Below, in pieces: positions 50,897 to 60,457 of a stretch of DNA of 64,000 bases. The stretch's first letter is position 1. The number at the start of each line of letters is the position of its first letter. The notes beneath the pieces are model-generated. The model ran no database searches, was not told the DNA's origin, and saw only the letters and a program-made list of their open reading frames with translations. This DNA comes from Bactericera cockerelli. Taxonomy: Eukaryota; Arthropoda; Insecta; Hemiptera; Triozidae. The translations under genes were made by a program, and so were the position numbers. Where the stretch lies: assembly GCA_024516035.1 (NCBI GenBank), contig CM044959.1:10900088-10964087 (forward strand), in the 5' to 3' direction.

Positions 50897-50933
<37 letters not shown>
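50536..50933 (+). mobile_element. 5'-truncated LINE with poly(A) tail, inserted inside a 5S-derived SINE
   Basis: The host SINE is cut between GTCGTGATATGA and CCATGCAG. The 4-bp ATGA occurs at both borders (50532-50535 and 50934-50937), consistent with a short target-site duplication. The insert ends TTCTTAATAA followed by about 36 A. The long uninterrupted A tail suggests a fairly recent insertion. Confidence 0.8.
50538..50801 (+). pseudogene. C-terminal end of a LINE reverse transcriptase reading frame
   Basis: The last 87 or so codons of a non-LTR element survive. The tail has the pattern usual at the end of LINE polyproteins: PLNRAMTLCNEV followed by STDDFLLSKEAFKANVRQLV, resembling the PlkRaikLwNsLp...s...FKxxlk ending. 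The frame ends in TAG at 50799-50801, with about 130 bp of 3' UTR and a poly(A) tail. All catalytic RT motifs lie in the missing 5' part, so the copy is dead on arrival. Confidence 0.65.
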
Positions 50934-50936
<3 letters not shown>

Positions 50937-51030
50937 ACCATGCAGTAGAAAGGGACGTTGAAACCGAGGGGAGGCATACTGCGGGATGAGTAGGCTACAA
51001 CACAGACCACAAGCGTTTAAAGTACCCGTA
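50934..51030 (+). mobile_element. 3' end of the 5S-derived SINE joined to a family K fragment
   Basis: ATGACCATGCAG to about 50967 completes the interrupted family F copy. From about 50968 the sequence GGGGAGGCATACTGCGGGATG matches the middle of SINE K seen at 56800-57105 on the other strand. Confidence 0.6.
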
Positions 51031-51289
51031 TTTTTCTTTCTAACCAAAGTGAATTCAACTGGAATAAAATGAACGAATTGGAAGAGTCATTTTTCTTTTG
51101 GAAGTGGAAAAATCTTCTTCCAGTTTGGTTAACCAACATGGATTTAGAAAATTCTTGCTTCCAGTTCTTTTATAGGGTTAAGTCCATTGTTTATCTTTAA
51201 AAGAACCAAAATGCATTTTTCTTTCACGAATAGTGGGGAAGCTAAACTGGAAATATTTGGAAATACCGAACCTGGAATTTTTTTTCCAA

Positions 51290-51372
51290 AAGAAAAATAC
51301 ACCTAGTATCTTCTATTTCATAGCTACGACATAAAAAAGGTTGTGAAACACTCATCTTTAAAAAAAAAAAAA
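51290..51372 (+). mobile_element. SINE family K 3' end
   Basis: CTATTTCATAGCTACGACAT and GGTTGTGAAACACTCATCTT with 12 A. Together with the K piece at 50968-51030 it may be one copy split by about 260 bp of unknown sequence. Confidence 0.6.
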
Positions 51373-51544
51373 CATTGTATGCACAAGATTTCAGATCTGG
51401 TCATCCTGATTCCCAAGCTCATCAGGACTGGCACTCGAGACAGAAAGGGTTCTGACCTTGGAACCAGTACACGGCGTTCGAGCCTCGAATACGTCAGCAA
51501 GTCTCAGAAACCAGTTTCGTGGAACTATAAGATTTCGTAATTCC

Positions 51545-51965
51545 AGTATAAGTTGTATAATACCGACTGATCAAAATAGTTACCTACTTCTAATGGGTAA
51601 AAAATCCTCTTCATAGAAAAAGTAAGATACCATGGATTTTTTTCCAGATATAACCTAATGCTTATTAGGTTTATTCTTAGAAGGGAATTTCTTTCTTATG
51701 CATACACACGCAATTATATTTACGTGTATGAGAGTACTTATATCTGTCCTTATGAGTATAAAACTGAAATACTAATACCGACTGACCAAAATGATTACTT
51801 CTTATGGGTAAATTTTTTTAAAGAAAAAGTGAGATACTTTGGTCATTTTTTCCAGATGGAAGCTAATTCTTATTATCTGTAATTCAAGGGTTCTGTCTTA
51901 ATGAGAATAAAACTGAAATACTAATGGGATGATCAAGCTATTTTTTAAGCAAAAAAGTACCATGA
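51545..51965 (+). repeat. Imperfect 210-bp tandem duplication
   Basis: ATACCGACTGATCAAAATAG, AAGTAAGATACCATGG and TTTTTTCCAGATATAACCTA (51561-51660) recur as ATACCGACTGACCAAAATGA, AAGTGAGATACTTTGG and TTTTTTCCAGATGGAAGCTA (51776-51860). A third partial unit begins near 51914. Confidence 0.65.
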
Positions 51966-52848
51966 ATACAATGATCATTAAACAATGCTAACCATTGTAA
52001 TACCTAAAGTAATTTTGTAAAAAAAATCAAGGTTCATTCTTGAGTGGTCGATTTTTTTCTTTTAAATCAACAGGTTTGAGGACTTCAAGCACTTATTAGA
52101 TAAGAGAAGGTTCGACCATCTTGAAATACTCAAAAATGTTAAACAAACAAACAAACATGAAAGAAGAAACTACAAAGACTTTTATTTTTATAAATAAAAC
52201 AAATATTACTTCACTTCTAAAAAATTCACTCATGATTAAAATGAAAAACCCGACATATTTCCTTTTTTCAGATTTTGTACCAAACCAAGTGAAATCTGTT
52301 GATTTCTGGAAGTTAAGAGATTTCGCTACCAAGAACTTTGAAAAAATGAATTTTTGAAAATCTAAAAAAGTGATTCCAAAACCAAATTCTTAAAACCTCG
52401 CCTATTGAATTGCTTCCATAAATTGTTAAATAATATATTAAATATAGGTACCTACTCGAAGAGTCAAGGAATGTGGGCTTTTTAGGATAGGTCAAACGTC
52501 AAAAGGATACGAATGACTCATTTGGTCAAAAAATAAAAAAATATTTAAAAAATTGCAAGAAACACAAAAATTAAAAGAAAGCAAAAAGATCTAAAACGTT
52601 CTAATTGTTTTTTTTTATGTTAAAAATAGGCCTAACTCGTAAACTTGTATAAAAAAAACCACGTATAACGTACCGAAAAAAAACTTCAAATATCGTCGAA
52701 GTAACACGCGTCACAACGGAGAAATAAAAAATATAACTGTACCACGTACGGTAAAAAGAGAAATGAGAAATGATATTCTTCTCAGCAGTTTGCTGAATGC
52801 TGAACTAACCTCCCGAGTTTCCGATGAAACAACTCGACTACACAGACC
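51966..52848. other. Nothing recognised
   Basis: AT-rich; two overlapping opposite open frames at 52096-52357 have no domain. ACACGCGTCACAACGG and CCACGTACGG near 52708-52750 are isolated CpG words. Confidence 0.3.
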
Positions 52849-52964
52849 GTACTGAGTTACTCACAGAGTTACTGACGAAATCGAACTGATAGCACTCGTA
52901 GCGTTCGTACTGAGTTACTCACAGAGTTACTGACGAAACCGAACTGATAGCACTCATAGCGTTA
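52849..52964 (+). repeat. 58-bp tandem duplication
   Basis: GTACTGAGTTACTCACAGAG, TTACTGACGAAAYCGAACTG and ATAGCACTCRTAGCGTT occur twice with about three differences. Confidence 0.85.
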
Positions 52965-53111
52965 TGCCTGGCTGTTGGTTAGGTAGACTCAACACTCAAC
53001 TGGAAACACTCAAAACTCGAGTTGTCTAACATTCCGTTTGGTTAGCTCTTGGAATCAAACTCATCGGACCAGCAGTCTTGGAATGGAGAGAGTAACTGAG
53101 CTTGGAAGGTG

Positions 53112-53331
53112 CGTTAAGTTGGCCCTGCCATGACGGCATTTCGTGTTCAAACGTTAGTAGGTACCCGGTAGATCTTCGTTAGTAACCATAAGTACCGAGA
53201 GTTCGTCGTTAGTACCGTTACCGTTCTCGAGAAAAACGGAATTTTCTGTGGCAGGGCCAACTCAACGTCGAAGATCTACCGGGTACTAACGTTTGAACAC
53301 GAAATGCCGTCATGGCAGTGCCAACTTAACG
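53112..53331. repeat. 220-bp inverted repeat (67-bp arms), likely fold-back MITE
   Basis: CGTTAAGTTGGCCCTGCCAT and GACGGCATTTCGTGTTCAAA to GGTAGATCTTCG at the left are inverted at 53265-53331 with very few mismatches. An extra partial arm, CAGGGCCAACTCAACG, lies inside near 53255. No clear flanking duplication. Confidence 0.8.
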
Positions 53332-53492
53332 GAGTTGAGTTTGGAGTTGGTTCTAGACTCTGGATTGAACTATGGATGGAACCCCAGCTTAATATTCCGT
53401 TAAATATTAGATAATGTGTAGGGGTTGTTTAATGGCTGCTGTTTTTTGGCCAAGTAGACGGCCTAGACCCTATACCCTGGACCCTTAGTAGT

Positions 53493-53625
53493 TAAGTTAT
53501 CTTTTTGAGTTAATCACTTTCGTGATGTCACAACTACTCAAACTCACTTTACTAAATCTACGCTGAAACCGGGACTTGAACCACCGATTACAGGTCCGCC
53601 TTATCGATTAAGCTACCAAGGTCGG
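53493..53625 (-). mobile_element. SINE family B with a head deletion
   Basis: The minus strand reads CCGACCTTGGTAGCTTAATC then a shortened anticodon arm (GGCGGACCTGTAATCGGTGG), GGTTCAAGTCCCGGTTTC and GACATCACGAAAGTGATTAA. Confidence 0.75.
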
Positions 53626-54211
53626 TCTAGACTCAAGACCCCAAGTACCCAATTCACCAAGATACGAATAGAGATAGACGATTTTCGGGACTCTGTTGAG
53701 AGGTCGCCCTCATTTATTAACATAATAGTTAGATAAAATTTGATAAAATTAATTCAAATAGGACTGTATCCCACATTGGATGAATTCAAATTTTATTAAA
53801 AATTTCTTACATAAAAAAAAAAAATATTTTCCCTATCTTTGAGGATCTTGGCACAAATTTGCCAACACTGCTGCATAATTTCCTCGCTGAAAACGTTCAT
53901 AACTCTTGCTGAGTAATGTACTTTTAACCGAAGTAATATACATTCTGGCTGAGGGACTATATCCTGTTACATCCTGTATAAACTATACGCGATAAAGAAA
54001 TGGACTGCAGAAATCACTGAACTCCCGATTATTTTGCCGGATCAAGAGTTCAATTCTTGATTACGAGCCAACAAGTTGCCTGTGCCAATAAGTTTCATAC
54101 ACGTAATTCTTTACATAATGTATAATTATATATGTACATACATAATGTAGGTACTTAGTCTTACAGTAGAAAGTTATACGTGGATTACGAATATTACGTA
54201 GGTACGAGAAA
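53626..54211. other. Nothing recognised
   Basis: AT-rich; ATTCTGGCTGAGGGACTATA at 53942 recalls repeat L/G ends. Confidence 0.35.
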
Positions 54212-54308
54212 CGCCAGCCTCCGTGGCGTAACCAACTGGGTGGGATTCGAACCAACAGCTTCCTACGCTATCTGGATTACCAGCGCGTTAACCACTTGAC
54301 TACCAGGG
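54212..54308 (-). mobile_element. Chimera of a family E head end and SINE A
   Basis: Plus-strand GCCAGCCTCCGTGGCGTAAC at 54212 is the family E head, but the sequence switches directly to the minus-strand SINE A head (ACTGGGTGGGATTCGAACCA through TTAACCACTTGACTACC). This suggests template switching or insertion plus deletion. Confidence 0.6.
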
Positions 54309-54553
54309 CATATAGGTATACGTAGGTACTAGAAACCGTAAGACAGATCGAGTTTCAGGGGTCATTGCCATTACATCGGACTATCAATGTTTATTTAGTC
54401 AGCAACTCAGCACTTACCTATGTGGTGCAGGTGCCATTACCATGATACAATACGAGCCCATTAGACGCAAACTAACACTGTCTGTCAATCTACGAGGTAT
54501 GAGTCCTCAGCACTGCATTGATGGACAAGTGGTCGGAATTGGTACAAGTGATT

Positions 54554-54617
54554 AAGGGCGAAATTAATAGACAAATTCTATAACTCTAGTCATTGCTAAG
54601 CGTCGGTTTTCCCTATC
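54554..54617 (-). mobile_element. Half copy of the Harbinger-like MITE
   Basis: GGGCGAAATTAATAGACAAA, GTCATTGCTAAGCGTCGG and CCCTATCTTACACAGTTAGC; the other half is replaced by unrelated sequence. Confidence 0.7.
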
Positions 54618-54699
54618 TTACACAGTTAGCATAATGGGACTACCTGTCTTGTCCTGAAAGTCTCAGAGAGGTTGGAAATTCATAGGTTTGAGTCCCCTA

Positions 54700-54785
54700 C
54701 AAAAAATCTGGTGTAAACATCACACGACTTTCTTTATCCCCCTAAAATAAGTCAAATTCCACAACTGGTGACTGATAAGTACACA
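54700..54785 (+). mobile_element. Repeat family N 5' fragment
   Basis: ATCTGGTGTAAACATCACAC, GACTTTCTTTATCCCCCTAA and TCCACAACTGGTGACTGATA. Confidence 0.7.
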
Positions 54786-54856
54786 CGCTCGTTTTATTTT
54801 TCTTGGCGTTGCAAAACTAGCGTTTTGCTTGATTCTAGATTCTAGTAGTAAATTTA

Positions 54857-54985
54857 GGGCGGAATTAATAGACGTTTTTGTAATACCTCTGTGGCGCTAA
54901 GTCACGGATTGCGTACTGTGTAAGATAGGGAAAACCGACACTTACTAACAACTTAAGTTATTGATGTTGTCTATTAATTCCGCCC
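54857..54985 (+). mobile_element. 129-bp Harbinger-like MITE, consensus copy
   Basis: GGGCGGAATTAATAGAC and GTCTATTAATTCCGCCC are perfect 17-bp inverted repeats, flanked by TTA on both sides (54854-54856, 54986-54988). A 3-bp TTA/TWA duplication is typical of PIF/Harbinger elements. Confidence 0.88.
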
Positions 54986-55012
54986 TTAGTTTAGATTGTT
55001 CATCAATATTTA

Positions 55013-55141
55013 GGGCGGAATTAATAGACGTTTTTGTAATACCTCTGTGGCATTAAGTCACGGATTGCGTACTGTGTAAAATAGGGAAAATCGACACTTA
55101 CCAACGACTTAAGTTATTGATGTTGTCTATTAATTCCGCCC
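55013..55141 (+). mobile_element. 129-bp Harbinger-like MITE, second copy 27 bp downstream
   Basis: Perfect 17-bp inverted ends, TTA duplications at 55010-55012 and 55142-55144, and only a handful of differences from the copy at 54857. Same orientation. Confidence 0.88.
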
Positions 55142-55144
55142 TTA

Positions 55145-55512
55145 GATCATGATTTTTTTTTTTCACTACTTGTGCATACCATCCATTTTACAAATGTTGT
55201 CATTTGTGTATCAAAGTACAATTAATCATCTATATCGAAGTACACAAATGTGTACGTCCGGACTTCATCCATACAATTAAAAAAAAGTTTCTCAGTCCGG
55301 GGAGGTTAACTTCAGTGACAAAACTACCATTTTTTTCTTCATGGTTCTCCCTGTATTTTGTAAGACACAGTTCTGTTTAGTTCCTCATGTTTTAAATGTT
55401 ATGAATTACTGGAGAAAGTGATGAAGACTTACCGTGACATTATTATAAAATTAAATTAAATTAAATTACAAGTAGGAGGTACTCACATCAACGCTTTACA
55501 CATAATGATGAT
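55145..55512. other. Nothing recognised
   Basis: ACACAAATGTGTACGTCC near 55244 and (AAATT)n near 55450 only. Confidence 0.35.
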
Positions 55513-55752
55513 GTACCAGCCTCCGTGGCGTGACGGTTGACACTACTGCCCGTAGTCCAGAGATCCAGAGTTCGAACACCGGTTGAGGCAGACTTTTTGA
55601 AGAAAATTCTGTTCCCTCCAAACACGTGAGGCTGGCATTTCCGGCTCTACCCAGGCTGGGTGAGATTATTGCTGGTACGATTCCCAGCGAATGGAGGGTA
55701 AAACCCCCGTTCTAACTATATATCGCAAACAGGACGTTAAAACCAAATAGAA
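55513..55752 (+). mobile_element. tRNA-derived SINE family E, full length
   Basis: The head reads CAGCCTCCGTGGCGTGACGG with a B-box-like GAGTTCGAACACC. A linker GAAGAAAATTCTGTTCCCTC follows, then GGCTGGCATTTCCGGCTCTA, CAGGCTGGGTGAG and GCGAATGGAGGGTAAAACCC. From the GGCTGG block onward it is the same body as in the 5S-headed family F. Confidence 0.8.
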
Positions 55753-55811
55753 TCAACTCTTCACAATAGATCTAATTAGGTCGCAGTGTACATTGAACAG
55801 TGTACAGTCGT

Positions 55812-55890
55812 AGGATGACCCGGCTGGGTTTCGAACCCACAATCACTGGATTACCAGACACACGCCTTGACCACTGAGCTTACAGCCATA
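55812..55890 (-). mobile_element. tRNA-like SINE head (C-like)
   Basis: The minus strand has CTCAGTGGTCAAGGCGTGTG, GGTAATCCAGTGATTG and GGGTTCGAAACCCAGCCGGG. It is not a tRNA gene: the acceptor stem does not close and no family body is present. Confidence 0.5.
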
Positions 55891-56322
55891 GTAATTACCA
55901 ATACAGCCATTATATTCATAAATTTATGTTGATGACTAGGATTTCATATCACTCTGTGGGTAAGATGAGGTGGATGGGATGCCTAAGGAAAATAAATTTT
56001 AATGCCTGGACTCAAACCACTGACCTCTTGGGCTTGAGTCTGCTGCCATAACAATCAACTTACGGTCAATGAGGAAATAAAATAACGTTCATAATACAAA
56101 GCACACAACTATTATGTAGGTTGTAAAAAATATCTTTATAAAATTGAAGATTCCAACATTCAACAGGTGTGATCACTGAAGTGTGATGTATTGACGACTT
56201 GAAGCTAACTTTCTATTGGTTTCGTAACTAAATATCATGAGCTGTGATTATTGTAACACTCATATAGCACCTTATTCTGTCCAAAGGTTATACTGAAACG
56301 TTATTATTTACTGCAAGTGTAC
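55891..56322. other. Nothing recognised apart from a tRNA-like remnant
   Basis: GGACTCAAACCACTGACCTC at 55989 looks like a minus-strand B box of a decayed SINE B. Confidence 0.4.
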
Positions 56323-56522
56323 ATCACTGGTAGTCAAGTGGTTAACGCGCTAGTCTGGTGATCCAGGTAGCGTAGGGATCCGTTGGTTCGAATCCCACCC
56401 AGTGCTCATTAATTTGAGTTTTTGACCACATAATAATAAGACTCTGAGGGTGAAGTGTTAGAAAATGCTTTGAGCATTAACCTCGCCTGGTGATGGTTAC
56501 CTTCCACTAAAGAGTGTTATTA
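56323..56522 (+). mobile_element. SINE family A, full length
   Basis: CACTGGTAGTCAAGTGGTTA, GATCCGTTGGTTCGAATCCC, and a body with a GATG insertion in the CCTGGTGATGGTTACC box, ending in (ATT)n. Confidence 0.83.
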
Positions 56523-56799
56523 CTTATTATTACTATTATCAGGTTACTAATAAGTATCGGAAATATGAAGAGACTTGGTCATTCTGTTTTAGAAAAAGAA
56601 TGGTAGTAATTGTGTATTAATTTTTTACTTACAGATTAAACTATGAAGTTATGTAGAGTAGATTACCAAATGGTGACTTAATGGTCTCTCGCTGGGGGAT
56701 TTTTTTTTTTTAACTCTAATCTGTTATTTAGGACTGAATTATGAAATAGGATACAACAAGTACAAGCGAGACAAGTGATTTTGAGTATTACTTATTTAT

Positions 56800-57105
56800 T
56801 TTAAAAATGAGTGTTTCACAGCCTTTTTTTATTTCGTAGCCATGAAACAGGAGCTACTGTAGACCCTTGTATTCTGTGTTTTAGCTTGCCCATCCCGTAG
56901 TATGCCTCCCCTCTGATGGGCGAGAAGTGATACAATACTTCCCATTAAGGTGCTGGATCAACACGAGCGCACTGGAAGGTATCCCTTACAAACAACTGAA
57001 TCCAAATTTAGAATATAATTTTTTGTCGGCTCGGAGAATCGAACTCGGAACCTTCCGCATGGCAAGCAAGTGCTTAATTCCTGAGCTAATTGCGGAATGG
57101 TAAAC
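56800..57105 (-). mobile_element. SINE family K (Ala-like head), full length
   Basis: The minus strand starts CCGCAATTAGCTCAGGAATT, with GCTTGCCATGCGGAAGGTTC (TGC anticodon position, Ala-like) and GAGTTCGATTCTCCGAGCCG. The body has AGGGATACCTTCCAGTGCGC, GGGGAGGCATACTACGGGAT and ends CTGTGAAACACTCATTTTTA. Confidence 0.78.
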
Positions 57106-57244
57106 TGAATTTTTTATTGGATATGTTGAATAATGTTCCCCAATCTAAAAGTACACCCAGTAGAGAAGGTCCAGCCAGAGTCAAAGATCTCAGACATCGT
57201 GACCTGAGCTTTCTCTCTGATCATAGCTGTACTTATAATTCATA

Positions 57245-57528
57245 CAGGGTGTTAATAAAACCTTAGACAGTCAAAATTTCTCGTTAATCTCGTAAGCAAT
57301 AAACAATTCAGAGAAACGCAAAAACACGTACATTATTATTTTCAAGGGGAAGATTTTTTAAAGAGTTCAATGTTAACCCTTTGACGCTGCTCCTGCCAAA
57401 GTCAACAATTTGAAACTCCTGAAAAAAGCCTTCCCTTATAAGAAATAAAATTGTACGTGTTTCTGAGTTCCTATGTTTACGTTTAAGAGAAATTGGGGCT
57501 GTCTATTTTTTATTAATTTTTTACCCTG
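57245..57528. mobile_element. Fold-back MITE with CAGGGTG ends, TA target
   Basis: CAGGGTGTTAATAAAA at the left and TTTTTTACCCTG at the right, flanked by TA (57243-57244, 57529-57530). Long imperfect arms continue inward: GAGAAACGCAAAAACACGTA against TACGTGTTTCTGAG, and GGGGAAGATTTTTTAAAGAG against AAAAAGCCTTCCC. Confidence 0.78.
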
Positions 57529-57646
57529 TAGTTGCCTGTAGATAGTACCTAGATAAGATTCAGAGATATAGTTATGCAGGCACTAGATAGTTATGTATAT
57601 TATTAGCTCTGTTTTTACTTATAGATATATATAAATTATGTACGTA

Positions 57647-58059
57647 CAGTAGAACCTCGATTATCCGGCCCTCTACTATTCGGATACTCGACTATCCGGA
57701 TTCAAAAAATCCTGATTAAAAAAAAACTCGCTGGTATTGACTTGGCAGCAACAAAAAAAAATGGCACGATCAAAACAGTCCAAGATTGTAGACTATTTCA
57801 AGCCAGTTGAACTTTGTCATACATATTATAATATGTAAACCCCGATCTCAGAAGTGTACTTTTTATGTTTCATTAAATTTGTTTATGTTTCTTTTTCAAT
57901 ATGTATGTTTATTTTATAATTATCTTCTTGTTATAATAAAAGATATCAAAATACATACACCTGTTTCAAAATACTCTCGATTATCCGGACTTTTATATGG
58001 GACCTCGATTATCCGGAATACCCTAGCAGACATTAATCCGGATAATCGAGGTTCTACTG
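57647..58059. mobile_element. Pogo/Tigger-like deletion derivative, 413 bp, TA target
   Basis: CAGTAGAACCTCGATTATCC and GGATAATCGAGGTTCTACTG are perfect 20-bp terminal inverted repeats flanked by TA (57645-57646, 58060-58061). Subterminal TCGATTATCCGGA motifs repeat inside both ends. An ATG at about 57760 starts a 24-codon remnant (MARSKQSKIVDYFKPVE...), which may be what is left of a transposase frame. Confidence 0.88.
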
Positions 58060-58324
58060 TAGTAAGTATAATTATATAATAATTATGTACTATATTAGCT
58101 CTGCTAGACTCTGCTTATATACCTATAGATTTTATGTACCTAGTTGTATAAAAACAGTTCCGCTCATATCAACGTTATACCTAATGTTATGTCTTCCTCT
58201 TGATAGTGCTGTGCTGCCTTCTGATCTATGACGCAACCTGCTGGGTCCAAGTGAAAGGATCAAGTAAGCATTAGAGCCCGAGTTCTGACCTTCAGGATAG
58301 AATCCGCCCCTATCAGATAAGAAG

Positions 58325-58325
58325 A

Positions 58326-58367
<42 letters not shown>

Positions 58368-58470
58368 AACAGAGAGAGAGAGAGAGAAAGACAGACAGAC
58401 AGACAGAGAGAAAGACAGACAGACAGACAGATAGAGAGAAAGACAGACAGACAGACAGAGAGGAAGATAA
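58325..58470 (+). repeat. (GA)n and (GACA)n tract
   Basis: (GA)n at 58328-58360, then AAAGACAGACAGACAGACAG blocks of about 30 bp repeated three times. Confidence 0.9.
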
Positions 58471-58520
58471 CACAAAAAATTGACAGAAGAGTGAGAATAT
58501 TGTCATCATACTATGTTTTA

Positions 58521-58697
58521 TATAATATCGCCTCAGGACTAATGAGTCATAATATTATTCCAGAAGTAATTTCAAGACGTATTATTATACTGTCAAAATT
58601 CCGATTGGAACTTCTAATGCCCCGGCGGGGTTTCAAAGCCGCGACCTCTAGGTTTAACAGACCAACCGACCGACGCCTTACCCCAGTTACCGAGACA
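58521..58697 (-). mobile_element. SINE family C-like, diverged
   Basis: The minus strand has TGTCTCGGTAACTGGGGTAA, CGCGGCTTTGAAACCCC and AATACGTCTTGAAATTACTT. The head is markedly different from other C copies and may be a subfamily. Confidence 0.7.
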
Positions 58698-58775
58698 AAT
58701 AAAATAATAATAACTCTTTATTGACAAGAATAATATTGACATTGGGCGTGATTATCTCTTCCATCAAACTAATAT
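58698..58775 (-). mobile_element. Element H-like fragment
   Basis: The minus strand has TTTGATGGAAGAGATAATCA and TCAATAAAGAGTTATTATTA, a shortened, diverged H next to SINE C. Confidence 0.55.
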
Positions 58776-58925
58776 AGGAGAGTAAGAAGAGATAGAACGA
58801 AGAGACCATCAGCGTGTCATTTTACGACCATTTATTTATTATCTGACCTGGTTGTAGGGTTTTTCAGTGAAACCCTTACAATTAACATTGCGACCTAAGC
58901 AGATCTATTGTGACCAGATGATTCT

Positions 58926-59159
58926 ATTTGGTTTTAACATTCTGATTGAGATCGATAGTAAGGACGGGTCTTCTAGCCTCCATTCGCTGGGAATCGTAAA
59001 AGCTACCCACAATAACCTCACCCAGCCTGGGTAGGGCCGGAAATGCCAGCCTCACGTGTTTGGAGGTTACGGAATTTTATTCGAAAAATCTGTCTCAACC
59101 AGGATCGAATTCGGGATCTCTGGACTACGGGCAGTAGTCTCAACCGTCACGCCACGGAG
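58926..59159 (-). mobile_element. tRNA-derived SINE family E, full length
   Basis: The minus strand shows the head CCTCCGTGGCGTGACGG, GATCCCGAATTCGATCC, the GAGGCTGGCATTTCCGG block, and a body ending in AACATTAAAACCAAAT-like sequence near 58926. A Harbinger-like MITE fragment adjoins at 59160. Confidence 0.8.
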
Positions 59160-59212
59160 GGAAATATTTATAATTGACTTAAGTTATCGATTTTGTCTAT
59201 GAATTTCACCCT
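59160..59212 (+). repeat. Harbinger-like MITE right-end fragment
   Basis: TTGACTTAAGTTATCGATTT, TGTCTATGAATTTCACCCTT. It joins directly to the SINE E at 58926-59159. Confidence 0.55.
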
Positions 59213-59940
59213 TAGACACTACCTACCAACTCTACCTACGTAATGTACCTTACAAAACATATCCCAGACCCAGAAATAACGGTGGTGCTTTTTGAGAGAA
59301 GAAACATGATCATGAGATGAAACTGGTAATAAAAGAGCGACGCCAATTATCAAAGAAACAGGTACCTACATTATAATAATGAAAAATGATGTGAAATAAA
59401 AAAGACCTAAGGCTCTAATGAGAAGCACTTGATAAATATTCATAAAATGCATTTGTGTCCATTCATTAGTTTTGATATGGAAGAAAAATGCACTCTGAAA
59501 TCCACTTGAGAGAAATTAACGAATGAAAGTTATAGAACTGAAAAAGTTCATTTCATAGTAATTTTGAATTGAAGTATACACTAGGTACCTATAGGACAAG
59601 AGTGCACACTTTGCGAGTTACTTCAGCTTTATAGTGAGAGGACGTCATAGAAAGTGATTTTATCTATGTTATGTGTTATACACCCGCGAATGGTGTGCTG
59701 TATAGAAATTTTCTAACATTCGAATTGATTGGCACCTAAAACTAGTTTAAACTGGTAGAATCAAGTCAGATTTTCGTCTAACTTACTAGAATATTGTTTT
59801 CTTTGATGTGCCGATCAAGAAATTACGGGGAATTAATTATTAGTGTCCGGAAATCGTCCGAGTTGAAAGGTCCTTAGAAATGTTAGGGAACATACATTCG
59901 AGCGGATGTTCCGTTGCCACCCATACTCCCACTCTGCAGC
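59213..59940. other. Nothing recognised
   Basis: Unique-looking sequence leading to the candidate exon at 59941; the low repeat content makes it a plausible gene-proximal region. Confidence 0.3.
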
Positions 59941-59972
59941 GGAAGATGATGACAACATGTGACCAACCGAAG
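59941..59972 (+). other. Possible short exon ending in a consensus splice donor
   Basis: CACTCTGCAG precedes and AAGGTAAGTGC closes this segment, giving acceptor-like and donor-like sites about 33 bases apart. An ATGATGACAACATGTGAC start lies inside. It could be a 5' exon of a gene continuing right, possibly a distal first exon upstream of the ssSPT gene. Support is splice consensus only. Confidence 0.22.
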
Positions 59973-60142
59973 GTAAGTGCTTTTTAAAATACTTATTCAG
60001 CCTATTTTTGTGTTATAAGAATTTTTTTACGAAAAATCGCCATAAAAACGGGAAAATAAATAAGTTAGATTTTTTCTCTACACCACACCACATCACTCCT
60101 ATCTTTTTTCTTTCGCACCACTTATGGGTTAATATTATATTA

Positions 60143-60280
60143 CCAGCCTCCATGGCATATCGGTTGTCCAAAGATCCCGAGCTCAATATACGGTTGGGGC
60201 AGACTTTTCGAAGAAAATTCTGTTTCCTCCAAAGAGGTGAGGCTCGCATTTCCGGCTGGGTGAGGTTTATGTGGGATTTT
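60143..60280 (+). mobile_element. tRNA-derived SINE family E, 3' truncated
   Basis: The head CCAGCCTCCATGGCATATCG and linker GAAGAAAATTCTGTTTCCTC are present. The body stops shortly after CCGGCTGGGTGAGG. Confidence 0.7.
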
Positions 60281-60359
60281 TGTTGTACTATTTGTGGACT
60301 TTGTGTCTAGATTTCCGAAATGTTTTGGAGAAATGTAACTCATAAGTTTCGACTCGAAA

Positions 60360-60395
60360 TCGTGGACTTGATTTTGTCTATTAATTACGCTCTCA
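60360..60395 (+). repeat. Harbinger-like MITE right-end fragment
   Basis: TTTTGTCTATTAATTACGCT ends a decayed copy about 65 bp before the full one at 60458. Confidence 0.5.
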
Positions 60396-60457
60396 GTTCC
60401 TTGAGGCCTTCATTTTTAATTTTACGTGCTTTTGAAGGTATCACTGATGGACTTTAG

